Assembly (NCBI GenBank): GCA_032207245.1
Contig: CM063503.1
Span: 110,015,850-110,079,849, forward strand
Length of the DNA: 64,000 bases
Source of the DNA: Pardosa pseudoannulata
Lineage: Eukaryota; Arthropoda; Arachnida; Araneae; Lycosidae
Direction: 5' to 3'
Part shown: positions 50,815 through 63,668 of the stretch, one piece after another
How the letters are laid out: each line of letters starts with the position of its first letter
Numbering within the stretch: the stretch's first letter is position 1
Made by a program: the position numbers and the translations under genes
The notes under the pieces: generated by a model
Told to the model about the DNA's origin: nothing
Databases searched by the model: none
The model's input: only the letters and a program-made list of their open reading frames with translations

Positions 50815-51135
50815 AATTATTAATAAGGCAATTTAAAGAATGTAATGTTCTGTGTTAAATATCTATTCTTCCTAAAACTGCTCCTCTTTATTCAATAGTT
50901 TAAATCATTCTCATGTATCACCGGTAACTAATTATGACAGAAATTTCCTTCAATGCATTTGCAAATTTAAACTAAATTATATAGGATCTTTACTATGTTA
51001 ACTGATTATTCTCCTTCTATTAAGCCTTAAATTTATAATCGCAGAGTGTTGGTATCTAATACAACAAAGCAGCGGAATGCATTACTGTGCGAAATGGTCC
51101 CCTTAATGTGAGCAGACCGGATCAAAGAAACGGAA
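50815..51135 (+). repeat. Local tandem duplication, first copy
   Basis: Matches 51570-51900 at about 755-bp spacing. Shared elements: TTATGA.AGAAATTT.CTT.AAT.CATT; TGATTATTCTC; ATTTATAATC.CAGA.TGT; GAATGCATTA/GAATACATTA; GCTTAATGT or CCTTAATGT; then GCA.ACCGGAT.AA. Strongly diverged. No gene is visible. Confidence 0.55.
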
Positions 51136-51569
51136 GAAAAAGGGAGTAATATAGCTAAATCGTAGAGGAGAAAAGTGTTTTGTCCTTTTCATATCGTTCA
51201 GAATAACACACGAAGTAAGGTAATAAAGATTATCGTAGATACGTTTAATGAAGGTATATTTTATATAACAGAAAATAAATATATACTGCTTCTGACCTTT
51301 GCATATTATCAGATATAATTTGAAATAAATGTATTTTGGGGGGATTTAAAAAAATAAGTAGATTCTAAAATAAGTCTGAAGTTTTATTATTATTTTAAAA
51401 TATATAAATTTAATTTTAAAAGGAATATTTGCTTAAGTTTCCACATATGTATGTAAGACCTAAGTTTTTCTAATAATACCACCATAAAACTACAAATAGC
51501 ACCTTAATGAAAAATAATTATATTTATGTGTGTGAAAGAGAGACAAAGAGAAATTCAATATAATTTTGA

Positions 51570-51900
51570 AGTGAATGTGGAAGAATAATTATTTAAAAGA
51601 ATGGACTACATTAATTTTCTATTTCTCATAAATCTCTACATTCGTTTTCTATAGATCAATAAAAAATCATTTCCATGTATTTCATATAACTATTATGATA
51701 GAAATTTACTTTAATACATTAAACCTCTGATCTAAATGATAAAGTCTGTTTATTTTTCTAGATGATTATTCTCGTAAAATTTAACCCCAGATTTATAATC
51801 CCAGAATGTAAGTATTTAAGGCATCATATAAACTGAATACATTAGTGTGTGAATTAGTTTGCTTAATGTACGCAAACCGGATAAAGGAAATGATAGGAAC
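51570..51900 (+). repeat. Local tandem duplication, second copy
   Basis: Diverged direct partner of 50815-51135, with the landmarks in the same order. The 400 bp between the two copies are AT-rich without recognisable content. Confidence 0.55.
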
Positions 51901-54069
51901 TGTTTGGAATATATTTTAAATATGGTATGGGAAAAATTTTGCAGTTTCCGAATTGTTTATAATGACAGAATCTCTGAAAAGTGATAAATGAGGCAATGGT
52001 TCTGCTTCATGCAAGACCACATTTCTGTTAAAGAATAATATTTATTTCTGATCATTTTATATTGATTAAAATTATAGGAATTCAATTTTCCGGAATTTTT
52101 AATACATATGTGTGTGTGTGTTTTAAAGTCCATTAACCCATTACATTCCACATTAAGAATCAGGAATAAGAGATACAATGAATTGGAGTAAAACATATTA
52201 TAATACTATCTAAATATCTGTAAAATAAAAGGATTGGAGTAAGTCTGTTTTGCACTATGATTTCAAGAAATTTCCTTTTTTCAACATTAGCATGTAATGA
52301 TAAATGTACTATTCTACTTTCCCTTTTTTGAAAATAATGCGCCTCATGACACTTTTTATGCCAATTTATAATAATGTTTTATTTGTCAATTCTTTTTAAA
52401 CTACTAATACATTAGTAAAAATTATTAAATATTACATAAATTTTAAGTAAGTACTATTTATTAATTATTAAAGAAAAAATAGATAAAATGTTATTAAAAC
52501 TATTTTACTTTTACATAACCTTAACTAATAATTTAGGTAAGGGAATATACTTGATTTTAAAAGTGTAGATTATCTTACTAATAATATATGTTTTCCTTAA
52601 AATACACATGGAATTTAACCAGTAGCACTAAAATCTGAATTATTTTAAAACACTAATTGTTATTATTTTTAAAGGATTTTCTGAGAGTCCAGGTATTGAG
52701 AGAAATATTTACCATGAAACCTTTTCTTGAATTTAAGATATATGTTTGTATCATGTTTCTTTCTCCGTACACGACAACTATCACTGATGTAGCTATGCAA
52801 CAGACATATAATTTTTTCAAAAATTTCACTCGATATACATAAGGGTCCTAGAATAACGAAAATTTTAAGTTTTTATTGATACAAAAGTAATAAAATTCTC
52901 TATTAAAAACATATGAGTAATTCTTAATGGGATTTTTATAATGTAAATTAGTGAGCAACATTCAACTAACAAAAATAAAAAATTACATAATTTCTAATAC
53001 AATATTCTGCTGCAAAATTAACTTTCAAGAATTTAGTCAAATAGGTCCACTCCACTTAATCTTTCATTAAAAAGTTTTATACAATAAGGTCATAGAGAAT
53101 TAGCTCTTTTTTCAGTAGGATATATTTTTTAGTCTTTTTATTGGTTAGTGAGTTATAAGGTTAGATGAAGTAGTTAGAAAAGAGCTGTTGTTTCAACAAC
53201 GGTTCCAAAAAATTCAACAAATTTCGCATCGAAGTCAAATTCTCCAAAGTGATATTTCAACATTTGTTTGGCTGTTTTATAGAATAATGTTCCGTTATAG
53301 AACCTCGCATTTTTCCCATTGTCTAAAAGTCTTTGGGTAAATACACCAGCTGATTGAGAGTTCTACAAAATTTATGAAAAATATTTTGTGTTTCTGTGGA
53401 TTATTAATAAAATATAATATTTTGGAGTTAACTCACAGTTTTAGCGGAAGTGTCTTTAAAAAAATTATAAATCTTTTACCTCTGTTGTTTACCATTAAAA
53501 TGGTTTTTAAAAAAGTACACAAAGAAACCGGAAATCAACATTGTGATTACGCCACTACACTCCCTGTTTTCCTCTACATCCAAAGAAACCAAAAGAACCC
53601 AACAAACCTTTGTGAAGCATAAATGTTCATTGTCTACCAAGAGAAACAAGAGGCTATCAGATATCAAACAAAGGAGATGCCCGTAAAACGAATTACCACC
53701 CTTCCTTGGTTCTTAACCTTTTCACTGGATGTTGAGAGGCATGTGAGCCCCCTCCCCTTCTTCCAGTAATTTATTTTTAGAAATAAATGACACATCGTTA
53801 ATGTCTTTCAAAGACTTATATTTTACAAATATGAGCATTGAATATAGTAAAGCTTAAAATAAACATGCAAAAATGATATCACTCACTTTACATATCATTG
53901 CATACCAATGTTCTCTTTTTGAAACTTTGCTTTTTACACATTATTGTATATGTTAAGATTTCTTCTTATTATTTAATTTTATTTTATTTCCTAATTAAAC
54001 TGAACTTTTTCAAGTATGATAGAAATAATTTTAAAGGAATTTGAATATTTATGAACACGTACATACACA

Positions 54070-54071
<2 letters not shown>
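51901..54071. other. AT-rich stretch, nothing recognised
   Basis: Overlapping antisense frames near 53374-53667 have no motif and no neighbour support. Confidence 0.55.

Positions 54072-54100
<29 letters not shown>
54072..54100. repeat. (AT)n microsatellite
   Basis: Short AT run adjoining the start of inverted-duplication copy B. Confidence 0.9.
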
Positions 54101-54104
<4 letters not shown>

Positions 54105-54106
54105 GT

Positions 54107-54668
54107 AATGGTTTTGTGGTGGGTGTAGTAAATCTGGATGCAAATGATTCTACAGACATCTGAAAAATTCTTTGGCACATAATGATTTTGTCAATAAAAC
54201 TAGCCAAATTTTTTATTAATGTGACACTGGGAAGCATAGAAACTTTACACAGTGATAACCTCTAGTTTATTTATAAGAAATACCTTAAAATATCTGTATG
54301 TTGGTTTCTCCTTCTTTCCAATTTTATTTTACTACCTGATATTATATGAAAATAATTTCTCTTAAAATTTAACTTTGAGAAATATATATTTCGTAAGCAT
54401 AAACATTTTATTTCAGAGTTTAATCCTGAATGCAAATTTCGTTCTAAAGTATATGACCTCCATCGAAATTGATTCCCACGACATGCTGGTGACTTAAAAA
54501 GGTTTAAAATAAAATTTTACAACTCACGAACAAATATTGAGTCTAAGTCTTTTGGTTGCTGAAAATCCTCGGAAATGGTGTTGTTGAACACATCAAATTA
54601 TGTCTCTGGTAAAGAAAATATTTCCCTTCTCGCTGCACTTTTAGACGTGAGATACGAAATTCAGACTA
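54107..54668 (+). repeat. Inverted duplication, copy B
   Basis: About 560 bp matching the reverse complement of 46590-47150 with only occasional substitutions and one-base indels. It starts just after an (AT)n tract (54072-54100) and stops abruptly at CAGACTATA, where copy A continues into more open frame. Copy B is therefore a partial, recent copy. It shares the broken reading frames of copy A, so it arose after the coding sequence had decayed. Additional stop and indel differences are present. Confidence 0.75.
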
Positions 54669-55226
54669 TATAGTGAAATATAATGAAGAAAATATAAAGC
54701 AAAAAAGACTATCATAGTAAAATAAATACAGACTCTTTATTGTGAAAGAAAGATGGGTAGGCTGGATATGATATTTGGTTTAATTCTTAATAAAATTTAA
54801 TGACACTATGAAAATTGAAAATTTTAACATTACCTTTCTTTTATTATCAATTTTGTTTTAGTAACGAGAAGATATTTCATATGTTAGTCTGCAAACTCAG
54901 TTTGTAAAACGAAGACTAGGTCAGAAATTCCTTTTTGATCTTTTGATTCCTACACTTGTACAGTCTATACCATTCAGGATAACTGCTTAATTTAAAGCAA
55001 ATGTCTCAAAAGACTCCATAAAAATTATACTGAAGAGCAATAAGATATAACTCAGTGAGAGAGGATTCTACCTTAAATACGGCAGTTATCACAATAGAAA
55101 TTTCAAATTTATACTACACGGAGTACTAATTCACACCATGAAATCCATCCAGAAATTTCTCTCAGATAACTGAATGCCTCATATATTTATAGCGTAATGC
55201 CCCAGATCCCAATTAAATTTATAATA
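54669..55226. other. Spacer between inverted copy B and the mariner-like element
   Basis: AT-rich, no frame or repeat recognised. Confidence 0.6.
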
Positions 55227-56629
55227 CAGGGTGTTTCATATTGAATGGGACAAAAATAATAACGCTGTGTGACTGCCGTAATGGATTTATTCAGCCGAAA
55301 CAAATTTATTCTGTAACTACAATTATACAAGTTTTATTTGGCACAAGGAAAAATTATCTAATGACTAACTCGCCGATAGAGAAGCTGTTAAACTAAATGT
55401 CATCTATGCAGGAGAAAGCGTACTGTGTTTTCGAATATGCCAAAACCTTCTCGGTAACGTTTGTGCACAGACATTTTCGCACAAAATTTCGTAAAGAACC
55501 ACCGCATCGACATAACATAAGCAGGTGGGTGAAGCAGTTCCAGGATACCGGCTGCTTATGCAAGAACAAAAACCCAGGAAGAAAAAGGTGGTGAAATAAT
55601 TGGTTGAAATAATTCGTGATTCGTTTTCACGGAGTCCCTCAAAAGCAACACGATGTGCAGGTGCAGAACTGGCTGTCCCTACCACAACGGTGTGTGCCGT
55701 GTCTCACGGAAGCGTCTCTAATTCAAGCATAAGATGGATAAGTACAGATATAAGATGGTCCAGGCTTTAAAACCTACTGACAAACGTTGCGTAAGAATTT
55801 CTGAGTGAAAATTTCTGCGTAAGAATTTCTGTGTTCAAGAAAAGCTCGATGTGAATGGTTTCGAGAACACACTGGTGTTTACAGATGAAGCCACGTTCCG
55901 ATTATGTGGCAAAGTTAATCGCCATAATTTGCGATTTTGGGGCACGGAAAATGTTCATATAACATTAGAACATCAGCTTGATTCTCCCAAGGTGAACGTT
56001 TTTTGGGCTTTATCAAACAGTTGTGTTTTTGGTCCATTTTCTTTGCTGAAAAATCGATTAATGGGGACATTTACCAAGACATGCTCTCTGAGTGGTTGCT
56101 CTCCCAGCTTCAAAGAAGCTGTTCCTGATTTCATTTAACAGCAAGATGGTGTTCCCCCACATTTAACAGCATTTAACAGCAAGATGGTGTCCCCCACATT
56201 GGAATAAAAACGTATGTGATTTTCTGAACGAACATCTACCCCATCGATGGATTGGCCTTGCTGGGCCACAGGATTTGACATGTCTTCATTGGCCGCCGAG
56301 ATCACCAAATCTAACGCCTTGTGATTTTTTTCTCTGGTGTTTCGTTAAAAACAAGGTGTTTGTGCGTCCACTTCCTCTGGACTTGAAAGAACTGAAGCAG
56401 CGGATAACTGCAGTGTTGAACTCCATCACAGGTGATATGCTATCACGAGTGTGGCTGGAGCTTCGTTACCGTGTTGACATTTGTCGTGTAACCGGAGGGG
56501 CACATATTGAACACCTGTAGAAACTTGAATAAAAGTAGTTTTGAGGTAAATCTGATTTTTGAATAAGACATTAATTACAACGTTCACAATCATGTTTTCT
56601 TTTTGTCCCATTCAATATGAAACACCATG
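55227..56629 (+). mobile_element. Tc1/mariner-superfamily transposon, full length but inactive
   Basis: Complete element of 1403 bp flanked by TA dinucleotides (55225-55226 and 56630-56631). The terminal inverted repeats are about 30 bp: the left end starts CAGGGTGTTTCATATTGAAT and the right end, read inward, starts CATGGTGTTTCATATTGAAT. They differ at one position (the third base). One transposase gene lies inside on the plus strand, broken by frameshifts and small duplications. Nearly perfect inverted repeats suggest fairly recent activity in the lineage, with mobilisation from elsewhere. Confidence 0.9.
55397..56520 (+). pseudogene. Transposase pseudogene (N-terminal HTH plus DDE domain, Tc1/mariner superfamily)
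   Basis: The N-terminus (55397-55594) begins MSSMQEKAYCVFEYAKTFSV and includes HNISRWVKQFQDTGC, a helix-turn-helix DNA-binding domain of the kind fused to mariner-like transposases. A +1 shift is needed at about 55600, where LVEIIRDSFSRSPSKATRCA continues. A 15-bp repeat (55789-55803, 55817-55831) and a stop break the middle. The catalytic part resumes at 55851 with LVFTDEATF (first Asp), then QQDGVPPH (second Asp) and WPPRSPNLTPCDFFLW (third Asp). It ends GGAHIEHL at 56520. Around 56150-56200 a short direct duplication repeats the QQDG site and shifts the frame by one base. The enzyme would cut at TA sites and paste the element; this copy cannot make it. Spacing between second and third Asp is about 46 residues, wide for the superfamily. 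Confidence 0.85.
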
Positions 56630-58140
56630 TACGTATTATATTTCGATTCATAAATTTAACTTTTAAGATAATAGTTAAGAAAGATTACAATACATAAAAA
56701 AATAATTTTGAACTTGAAAAATAATACTAAACTGAAAAAAATTGTTTCAGACTGCATTGATAGCATGCTACCACTAATGAAACAAGGTCATAAACTTTAG
56801 GGCTTTCTATAAATTATTTTAAAAATTATACATTTAAACTGACGGTTATTGGGCTCCTTACCCAGACAGCCTTATCCTCGATCCTAAAGGTAACTAGTAA
56901 TTAAGATCTATAATTATAGCGTTTTGTTTAAGTTATAAACTTGTTGTAAAATAACTAATTTAGAAATAAAACAATGCTTTAGGCTCATATCTAATTATTT
57001 ATTGATTAGATGTTTTGGAACAATGTAAAATGTTGATTAGTATTCTTAATATTTTCATTGCCTGTATATCCTCCTTTAATTTCCCATAAATTTTCTTATC
57101 CGTGTTCTTAAAAATAACTTTTCATAATATTGTTTAAATGCTTATATAAATATAGATAAAAATCAAATATTTTAAAATTTAAAATGTTACTCTCAAGGAT
57201 AATAGCTTACAGTGATTGATATAAAGCAAACAGGGACGGGGGATTAAAATACATTTTTTAAGGTGGATGTCTCCTCCTTCAACTTAAATTTCAAAATTAA
57301 TTCAACAATCCTTAAATATATGTATACCTCTCCCCTTATAGAGATATACAACCCCCATATTCCCGCTTTCGATACGCCACTGAGCGTAAATTTTTAACAA
57401 AGCGTTTGTTTCAAATGCAGCTCTTTACATTAATATTTACAGAAAAAAAAATATTACTTATATTAATCAATGTATGAGACTGAGGATTTTTCTGCGAGAA
57501 ACTGAAATTCGTACATTGATATTGAAATTTTATGCAAAGGACAAAGAAGAAAATGTAAAACGCTCACTCTCGGAGATACTGTATTTGCATAGTAAATTGG
57601 TGAAGTAAACATTTATTTATATATGCATAATGTATTCAAAAATATAATGCGTGGGGTTTTAAGAATATCTATGTACGATGTTTTTTAAAACTTTCTATTG
57701 TATATTTTAAAATAATCTCTAGCATTTTTTTCCCCTAAAAAATGTGACATTTTAAGATAAATTGCTATTCTCGGTCTTTTAATATCAGCATTTTAAACAC
57801 AAAATTTTATTAATTTAAAGTAAGGAAATAATGTTTTTTAACACATACATGATAAATAACTGACTGACAGGCAGACATGCAGACAGACATACAGACCTCA
57901 TGGGTGTTTTTAATTCATATCAGTTGAATAATGGGTATCCATACTATATAAAGAGCAATTGGTGGCCTATAGAGAAAATTTGAGAATTGAGAGATAAAAG
58001 TATTAAGAGTATTTTAAATTATTGGACCTTCTATATCAATAATTGAGCTTCTATATCGTACATCCAGTTATATAGTTGTGTGAACCAGCTTATCAGTGTG
58101 TTAATAGATAGTTAGATGATGATGCGCACGAAGCGAAACT
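56630..58140. other. AT-rich stretch
   Basis: Only the short CAGAC-rich tandem repeat at 57861 is notable. Confidence 0.6.
57861..57897. repeat. Imperfect (ACAGAC/GACAGGCA) short tandem repeat
   Basis: Repeated CAGAC and GACAGGCAGAC units over about 37 bp. Confidence 0.7.
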
Positions 58141-58400
58141 TATTAACGTAAAGGAATTTTAGTGTACATGAAGTTGCCAATTAAACCTCAAGGAGAAAAG
58201 AAAACAAAAGTGTTTCGTTAAAGGTTGCATTTTAAGGGATAGAATTAAAAAAAATTGTTTTAAAATACAATTAAGTTACGTAAAGGATTTTTGGTGTAGA
58301 GGAAGTCTCCAATTAAACCTCAATGAGAAAAGAAAAGTGTTTCGCCAAAGGTTGCATTTTAAGTACACTAATAAAAAGAAATTTGTTTAAAATACAATTA
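58141..58400 (+). repeat. Two-unit tandem repeat of about 130 bp
   Basis: Unit one (58141-58270) and unit two (58271-58400) share ACGTAAAGGA, CCAATTAAACCTCAA.GAGAA, AGTGTTTCG..AAAGGTTGCA and TTTAAAATACAATTA. Non-coding; could be the start of a minisatellite or a single slippage duplication. Confidence 0.75.
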
Positions 58401-58457
58401 TAATTATGTTGGTTAGTTTTAGGTTAAAATATCATTAAATAAACATACACTGATTCA

Positions 58458-58459
<2 letters not shown>

Positions 58460-58508
<49 letters not shown>

Positions 58509-58521
58509 TGTGTGTGTGTGT
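58460..58521. repeat. Compound (AT)n(GT)n microsatellite
   Basis: AT run to about 58505 followed by a GT run. Confidence 0.9.
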
Positions 58522-59414
58522 TTGTATGAATATATGAGAAGCTCGATAAGTTTCTTTTGTATGGCATAGAATATGAAACCCCCTACTGATACGTTAAACA
58601 ATACATACAAGGATATTACCACTATCTTTGCTGTCTTTTGGGTTCTGTAATCCTATGTTCTATTTCCTTTGTGCACAGCAAGTGATAACAAAGAACCTTA
58701 TCACTGGATTTTTCCTACCTCACATTGATTTTGGTGTCTTTCTAGTACACGCTTATGAATGTCTTTAGATACAGTTGATGTAGCACTGCTTATCAGGTTA
58801 ATATATCATGCTTTGTTTTTCGTCCAAAATTATGTCTCTGAAGGCGCCAAGTACTCTAATCTATTTGTGCAATTTTTCCTACTAGAAAAGCTATATGCTG
58901 GCTTGCGTTATAAAATTACCTAATACATTCTTCATTCTAAATTTTAAATTTATGTTAAAGATAGGAAGCGTGAAATAATCATTTATCTAAAAATGATTAT
59001 ACAAATCATTTTTTAAACTAAGAATAATAAATAAATTTCAAAATGTGTACCGAAATTTATGAACAAAAAAGACTATAACTAGGTCGGTATTTAGAAATAT
59101 ATGTATGAAAGTTTTTAATGGTAAAATTTAAGATTGAACGTATAAAATAAGAAAATAAAGTGTTTTTTACTTTTTCAAAATTTTGCTGGAATATCTAGTA
59201 AAATAAAAATAAATTAATCCACCGAATTCGAATACAACTTTGAGAAACATGTTTACTGCTGAAAAAAATACTGATATTTGGAAAATATTTTAACATGTTA
59301 GATGATTATTTAATCAGTAAATTATCTTTGTACTTAAATTTAGAGTTTATCATAAAGATTTAAATGCAGTGCTTATTAAAAAAATTCTTAACAATATTTA
59401 AAATTTTCTTAATA

Positions 59415-59462
59415 AATTATTCATATTATTACAGCTGAGTATTATTCATATTATTACAGCTG
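59415..59462. repeat. Two-unit short tandem duplication
   Basis: The phrase ATTATTCATATTATTACAGC occurs twice in a row, 25 bp apart. Confidence 0.8.
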
Positions 59463-60484
59463 GAATTTTTTAAGGAATCTTTGATAAAATTTTTATCTTC
59501 TGTCACACTGAATTTTGTCATTTAACATTTTATATTAATGAATATTCCAGAGTTACCTTGTCATTCTTTTTTTAAACCGTACATTTATTATAACTTTAAA
59601 GACTTGGAAATTATATTATTTTACTGAAATAATACAATTTTATTAATAACAAAACAAAAATTACTTATTCTCTATTTAAATACAACACAGGAATTTTTTA
59701 CATGAAAAAATAATTTTTTTCTTTTATAACTTTCTGGGATATTTTATACACTGACGTATAAAAATTATGCACGAAGTGCAGAAATAAGCAGAATATCGAA
59801 ACGAGCTCGCTAAAGAGTTTCAAAACAAATCAGGTAGTAAATTATTGTCAAGTGTTGTAGAATATACGCTAACAGTTCTACTGGAGGAATACTAGAATAG
59901 GCTACAGCTATGTTTGGCATTTTTATGTTACATTTTATACTGTGTATAATAGTTTAAATAATGTGTAGCTGATTCTTAAATATAGTGTAATTAACTGTTA
60001 ATACTGTAGACCACATCTATTTGATTTTAATGCGAAATCGAAAACTGTAAAACTGTAAATATTTTATTATCATGGTCGATAAGTTTACAAGCACTTAGAA
60101 AATTTTTACACGAACTGGGTGAGAATGTCAAAAGACAGAAACATTTCTCCGGGTATAAAGTTATGATTTTTCAGAAGTAACTTAGGTAAATATATGGATA
60201 TACTGTCATGTAAGATTAAGAACAACAGATGGCCTGCAGAACCATAGATTGCAATAAACATAAAAATTGTTTTGGAAACAAGTACGGGTACATTATTATT
60301 AATACATATAGATGGCAATTTGAGCTGAGCTATGATTACAAAATATGAACGGAACAAATTGGAAGGGTGAGATTAAGTGTTGTTTACGAAAAAGAACCGA
60401 TTTAGTCTAACTACAGCTTTATGGGACATACACATTTGAAAAAAGCGAAAAGTACATAATAATCCCTAAAAAATCAAACACACC

Positions 60485-60492
60485 TATAAAAG
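60485..60492 (+). promoter_or_regulatory. TATA-box-like TATAAAAG
   Basis: A consensus TATA box followed by GGCACCGGC, a GC-rich patch that is unusual here. No supported gene lies downstream, so this may be chance or part of an unknown element. Confidence 0.15.
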
Positions 60493-62357
60493 GCACCGGC
60501 TAAGAGGTAACTAAATTCTAGTTCGAGGAGGTATGACCTTGGAAACGTATTGACTATTCTTCAAAGAAGTTTGATTCATTGCTGTTTGCTGTTGTCAGGG
60601 TTTTCACCGTATACACTTCTTTATTATAGAATTTATGTTTAAACAGTCAATTTTAAAGAGTAACAGAATGTAATTTTAGTTTCTATTTACTATTGGGATT
60701 GTCGCAGACTTGTTAAAGGGTTAACAATCTTTAACAACCCTCAGAATGAACAAAGATATAAATACTACTAACAGTCAGGAAGGATAATATCCACGAATAA
60801 AACAAGAAAGACTTCGCCATTCACCTGCAATATAGTCACTTTCAAATTTTGATCTTTTGCACTCGAAGAACACGTTTCAATAAAAATCTATTTCCTTATT
60901 TAGTTATGATGTTTCTTTTCAAAATCATGTTTCTATTTATCGCATTCTTAAAATTTGGTATTATTTCGGTATTTTTTATCCAAGTTTCGAAACTGCATAT
61001 TAGAAAAACTATTTTATTCATAGTTTGAGTCCCGTTTAGATTCTAAAAATGAAGCTTTTTTTTTCTAAATTCTAAAAGATTTTCCTTGCATGTTAATACT
61101 GCTAAAAGTTTAAAATTTCAGATATTTTAAGCAAATTATTTTTGAAACAATCATTAATTCATAAAATAAAATGTATTTTTCTCTTTAAAAATGTCATGCA
61201 TTTTTATACAAATACTAAATTCTCTATGAACATATTAAATTCTCATGGAGATTGTTAAAAAACAAAATAAACTCGTTTTAAATGTCATCCATTCTAGTAA
61301 AATTGTCATAAAAACAACTATTTTAAAGAACTCTTTTGTGATGGAATTCATATATAATTCCTAAAATGGAATTTAAATATTAAAAGAAATATCAGTGGAA
61401 TTTTAACAGTCTGAAAAAATGTTGCTATTTTCATTTCAACTAAATCTTTAAATTTCGAAGATAATTGATTTCGTCTTTCCAATTACTTTACATGTTTTCA
61501 GAAAAGAGATAAATTTAACTTAACGACATCGGAACTTGAATAAGCAAGCAGATAAATAAATAAAGTCTCCTTTATAGCTGAGTTTACATTTCGGTAATGT
61601 ATAATTATTCAAGACATAAAAGAAACATGACCAGTGGAAAAATAATTGGAAAAGTTATTGTAAAACCAATTAACTATAAATTAAATGAGCATTTAAAAAT
61701 ATTTTAAATGCACTCTGAAATGCAGAAAACAAAATTCATAATTATAGCACATTTCTAAGCTTTGAATATGATTTATTTAATATCATCGAGGTTTAAAACG
61801 CACATCTCATATTTTTCTAAATTAATACGCTTTGAAATAAATGCTGAAAAACGCCCATAAATTGTTTACCAGAAGTAACTGGAAATTAATGTTTAATACA
61901 TTTTGATAAACATCAAACATAATTATAAATTACCTTAAAACTTAGATGTGTAAAGAATATTATGTCATATATTTAATCAAATATATTGAAAGAAAAATTG
62001 TATACCAGAAAAAAAGTAATGAAATAAATTATTAGATAACCCTATAAAAAATAATGCTTCATATATCTTGGATCTATATCATATGAAAATGAAGCTGTCT
62101 GTTATCATCTATGTGAATTTCTGATATTACCACATATATTTATTGAAATATTAAAAGTTTATTTAAAAATTTCAAGCTTATTTAGTAAGGCCAATGTAGT
62201 GCTATTTTCAAGAAACATGAAAAGGTATAGTATAATCAAATCAAAACCATAGAATCAGTATAAGTTGATCAAAGGTTTGATATAAGAGATTTTTCACCAA
62301 GTAATATTTAACTACGCTTGTGCATGAATAAAATACCTTTTTTTTAATTTACGTAAT

Positions 62358-62441
62358 TATATCTATCTATATTTCTATCTATCTATCATCTATACCTATC
62401 TATCTATATCTATATCCATCTCTCTCTATCCATCCATATAT

Positions 62442-62486
<45 letters not shown>
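62358..62486. repeat. Compound (TATC)n(TA)n microsatellite
   Basis: TATC/TCTA units to about 62430 give way to pure TA to 62486. Confidence 0.9.
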
Positions 62487-62490
<4 letters not shown>

Positions 62491-63668
62491 TCACTTCAAT
62501 ACGTTTCATTAGAGATTATAATTTGGGGAAAAAGCATTCAGATTAGATTCAATCCTCCATGCACAGCTAGAAATGACATAGAAATTACAAGTCTTAAAAT
62601 GAGTGCATAATAGCTGAAAATCTCATTAATGTCTAAGCGAAAACTTAATACCAAATTCATGTTTCCAAGTTAGATGCTGCTGTGTTAAGGAAGTTCAATA
62701 GAAATGGAAAAATGTGCAGAAGAATGTAATAAAATAATAATTAGCTTATTGCTTAGGTAAGTCGCAATTAGATAATGATGATTCATTATTAAAAGGAGGC
62801 TTGCAAAAGGAGGAGGATAACATAATTAATAGATAATTTATTTTGCAGAAATGTATGAATTAATTTCTTATTAATTACTGAGAAAATTTGCAGAAATTAA
62901 TTTACAGCATCAGCTTTAGGTAAATGGGAAAATAGCTTTTTAATGGATGTTTTAGTTTGAATTATTTGCTTCCTTTCATTACTGATATTTCAACGTTTTT
63001 ACCTGTTTAATGCAAGTTAGTAAGTCATTAAGTTACTTCAAATGCGTATTTTAGCTGAATCTATTTAAAAAACAAATTATTATAACATATTTTAAGAACA
63101 ACAAATTTTGTCTGTACGTTTCTGAGAAATAAATTTTTCTAACACATAATCTTTTGCATTGGATAACTATAGCATATTAAGTAGTTCCTACAGTAAGTAT
63201 TTTAATTTTTGGGGTTTATGATAAAATATTTATAAAAACGATGTAAGGAAAAAGTGTATATAAACAAAAAAATATTGAAAAATGTAACTTTTAAAATATT
63301 TAAGAATTTAATTTATAGAAGGGAAAATTCTTTGTTACATATATCTAAATTTTATTTTTTATCTCGTGCAGCTTCATATTCTTACATATATTAATATCTG
63401 CCCTTGTTTGTCTGTCTCTCACTCTGTGGCCCCAACTTCTCAAACAGGGTGAAAGTAGTATCCAAGAAATCGAAAAATTCTGAGAAACTTAGTAGGACCA
63501 CACTGACCGAAAATTTAAATAGAATCACACTTTGCAGTTGATTGCACTAATACCAATGTTTCATATTTAGAAGGTCAGTGAGTCCAAAGCTGATAGTGAT
63601 GGAGTGCAAATCTTTCAAAAACTCATTACATGAAAATTTCACTTACTTTTTAGAAAAACTTAATAATG

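Larger units (their letters stand above)
58522..63668. other. AT-rich stretch
   Basis: Contains the short duplication at 59415, a TATA-like site at 60485 and the TATC/TA repeat at 62358. No gene supported; the minus-strand frame 60357-60106 has no motif. Confidence 0.55.

Noticed and set aside
53374..53667. Overlapping sense and antisense frames of 82 and 63 codons
   Set aside because: Antisense overlap and no recognisable domain; likely chance.
59755..59800. Possible Tc1-like inverted-repeat end (CACTGACGTATAAAAATTAT)
   Set aside because: No matching inverted partner or transposase trace was found nearby.
58460..62486. CRISPR-like array
   Set aside because: Repeats here are simple microsatellites without unique spacers, in a eukaryotic sequence.
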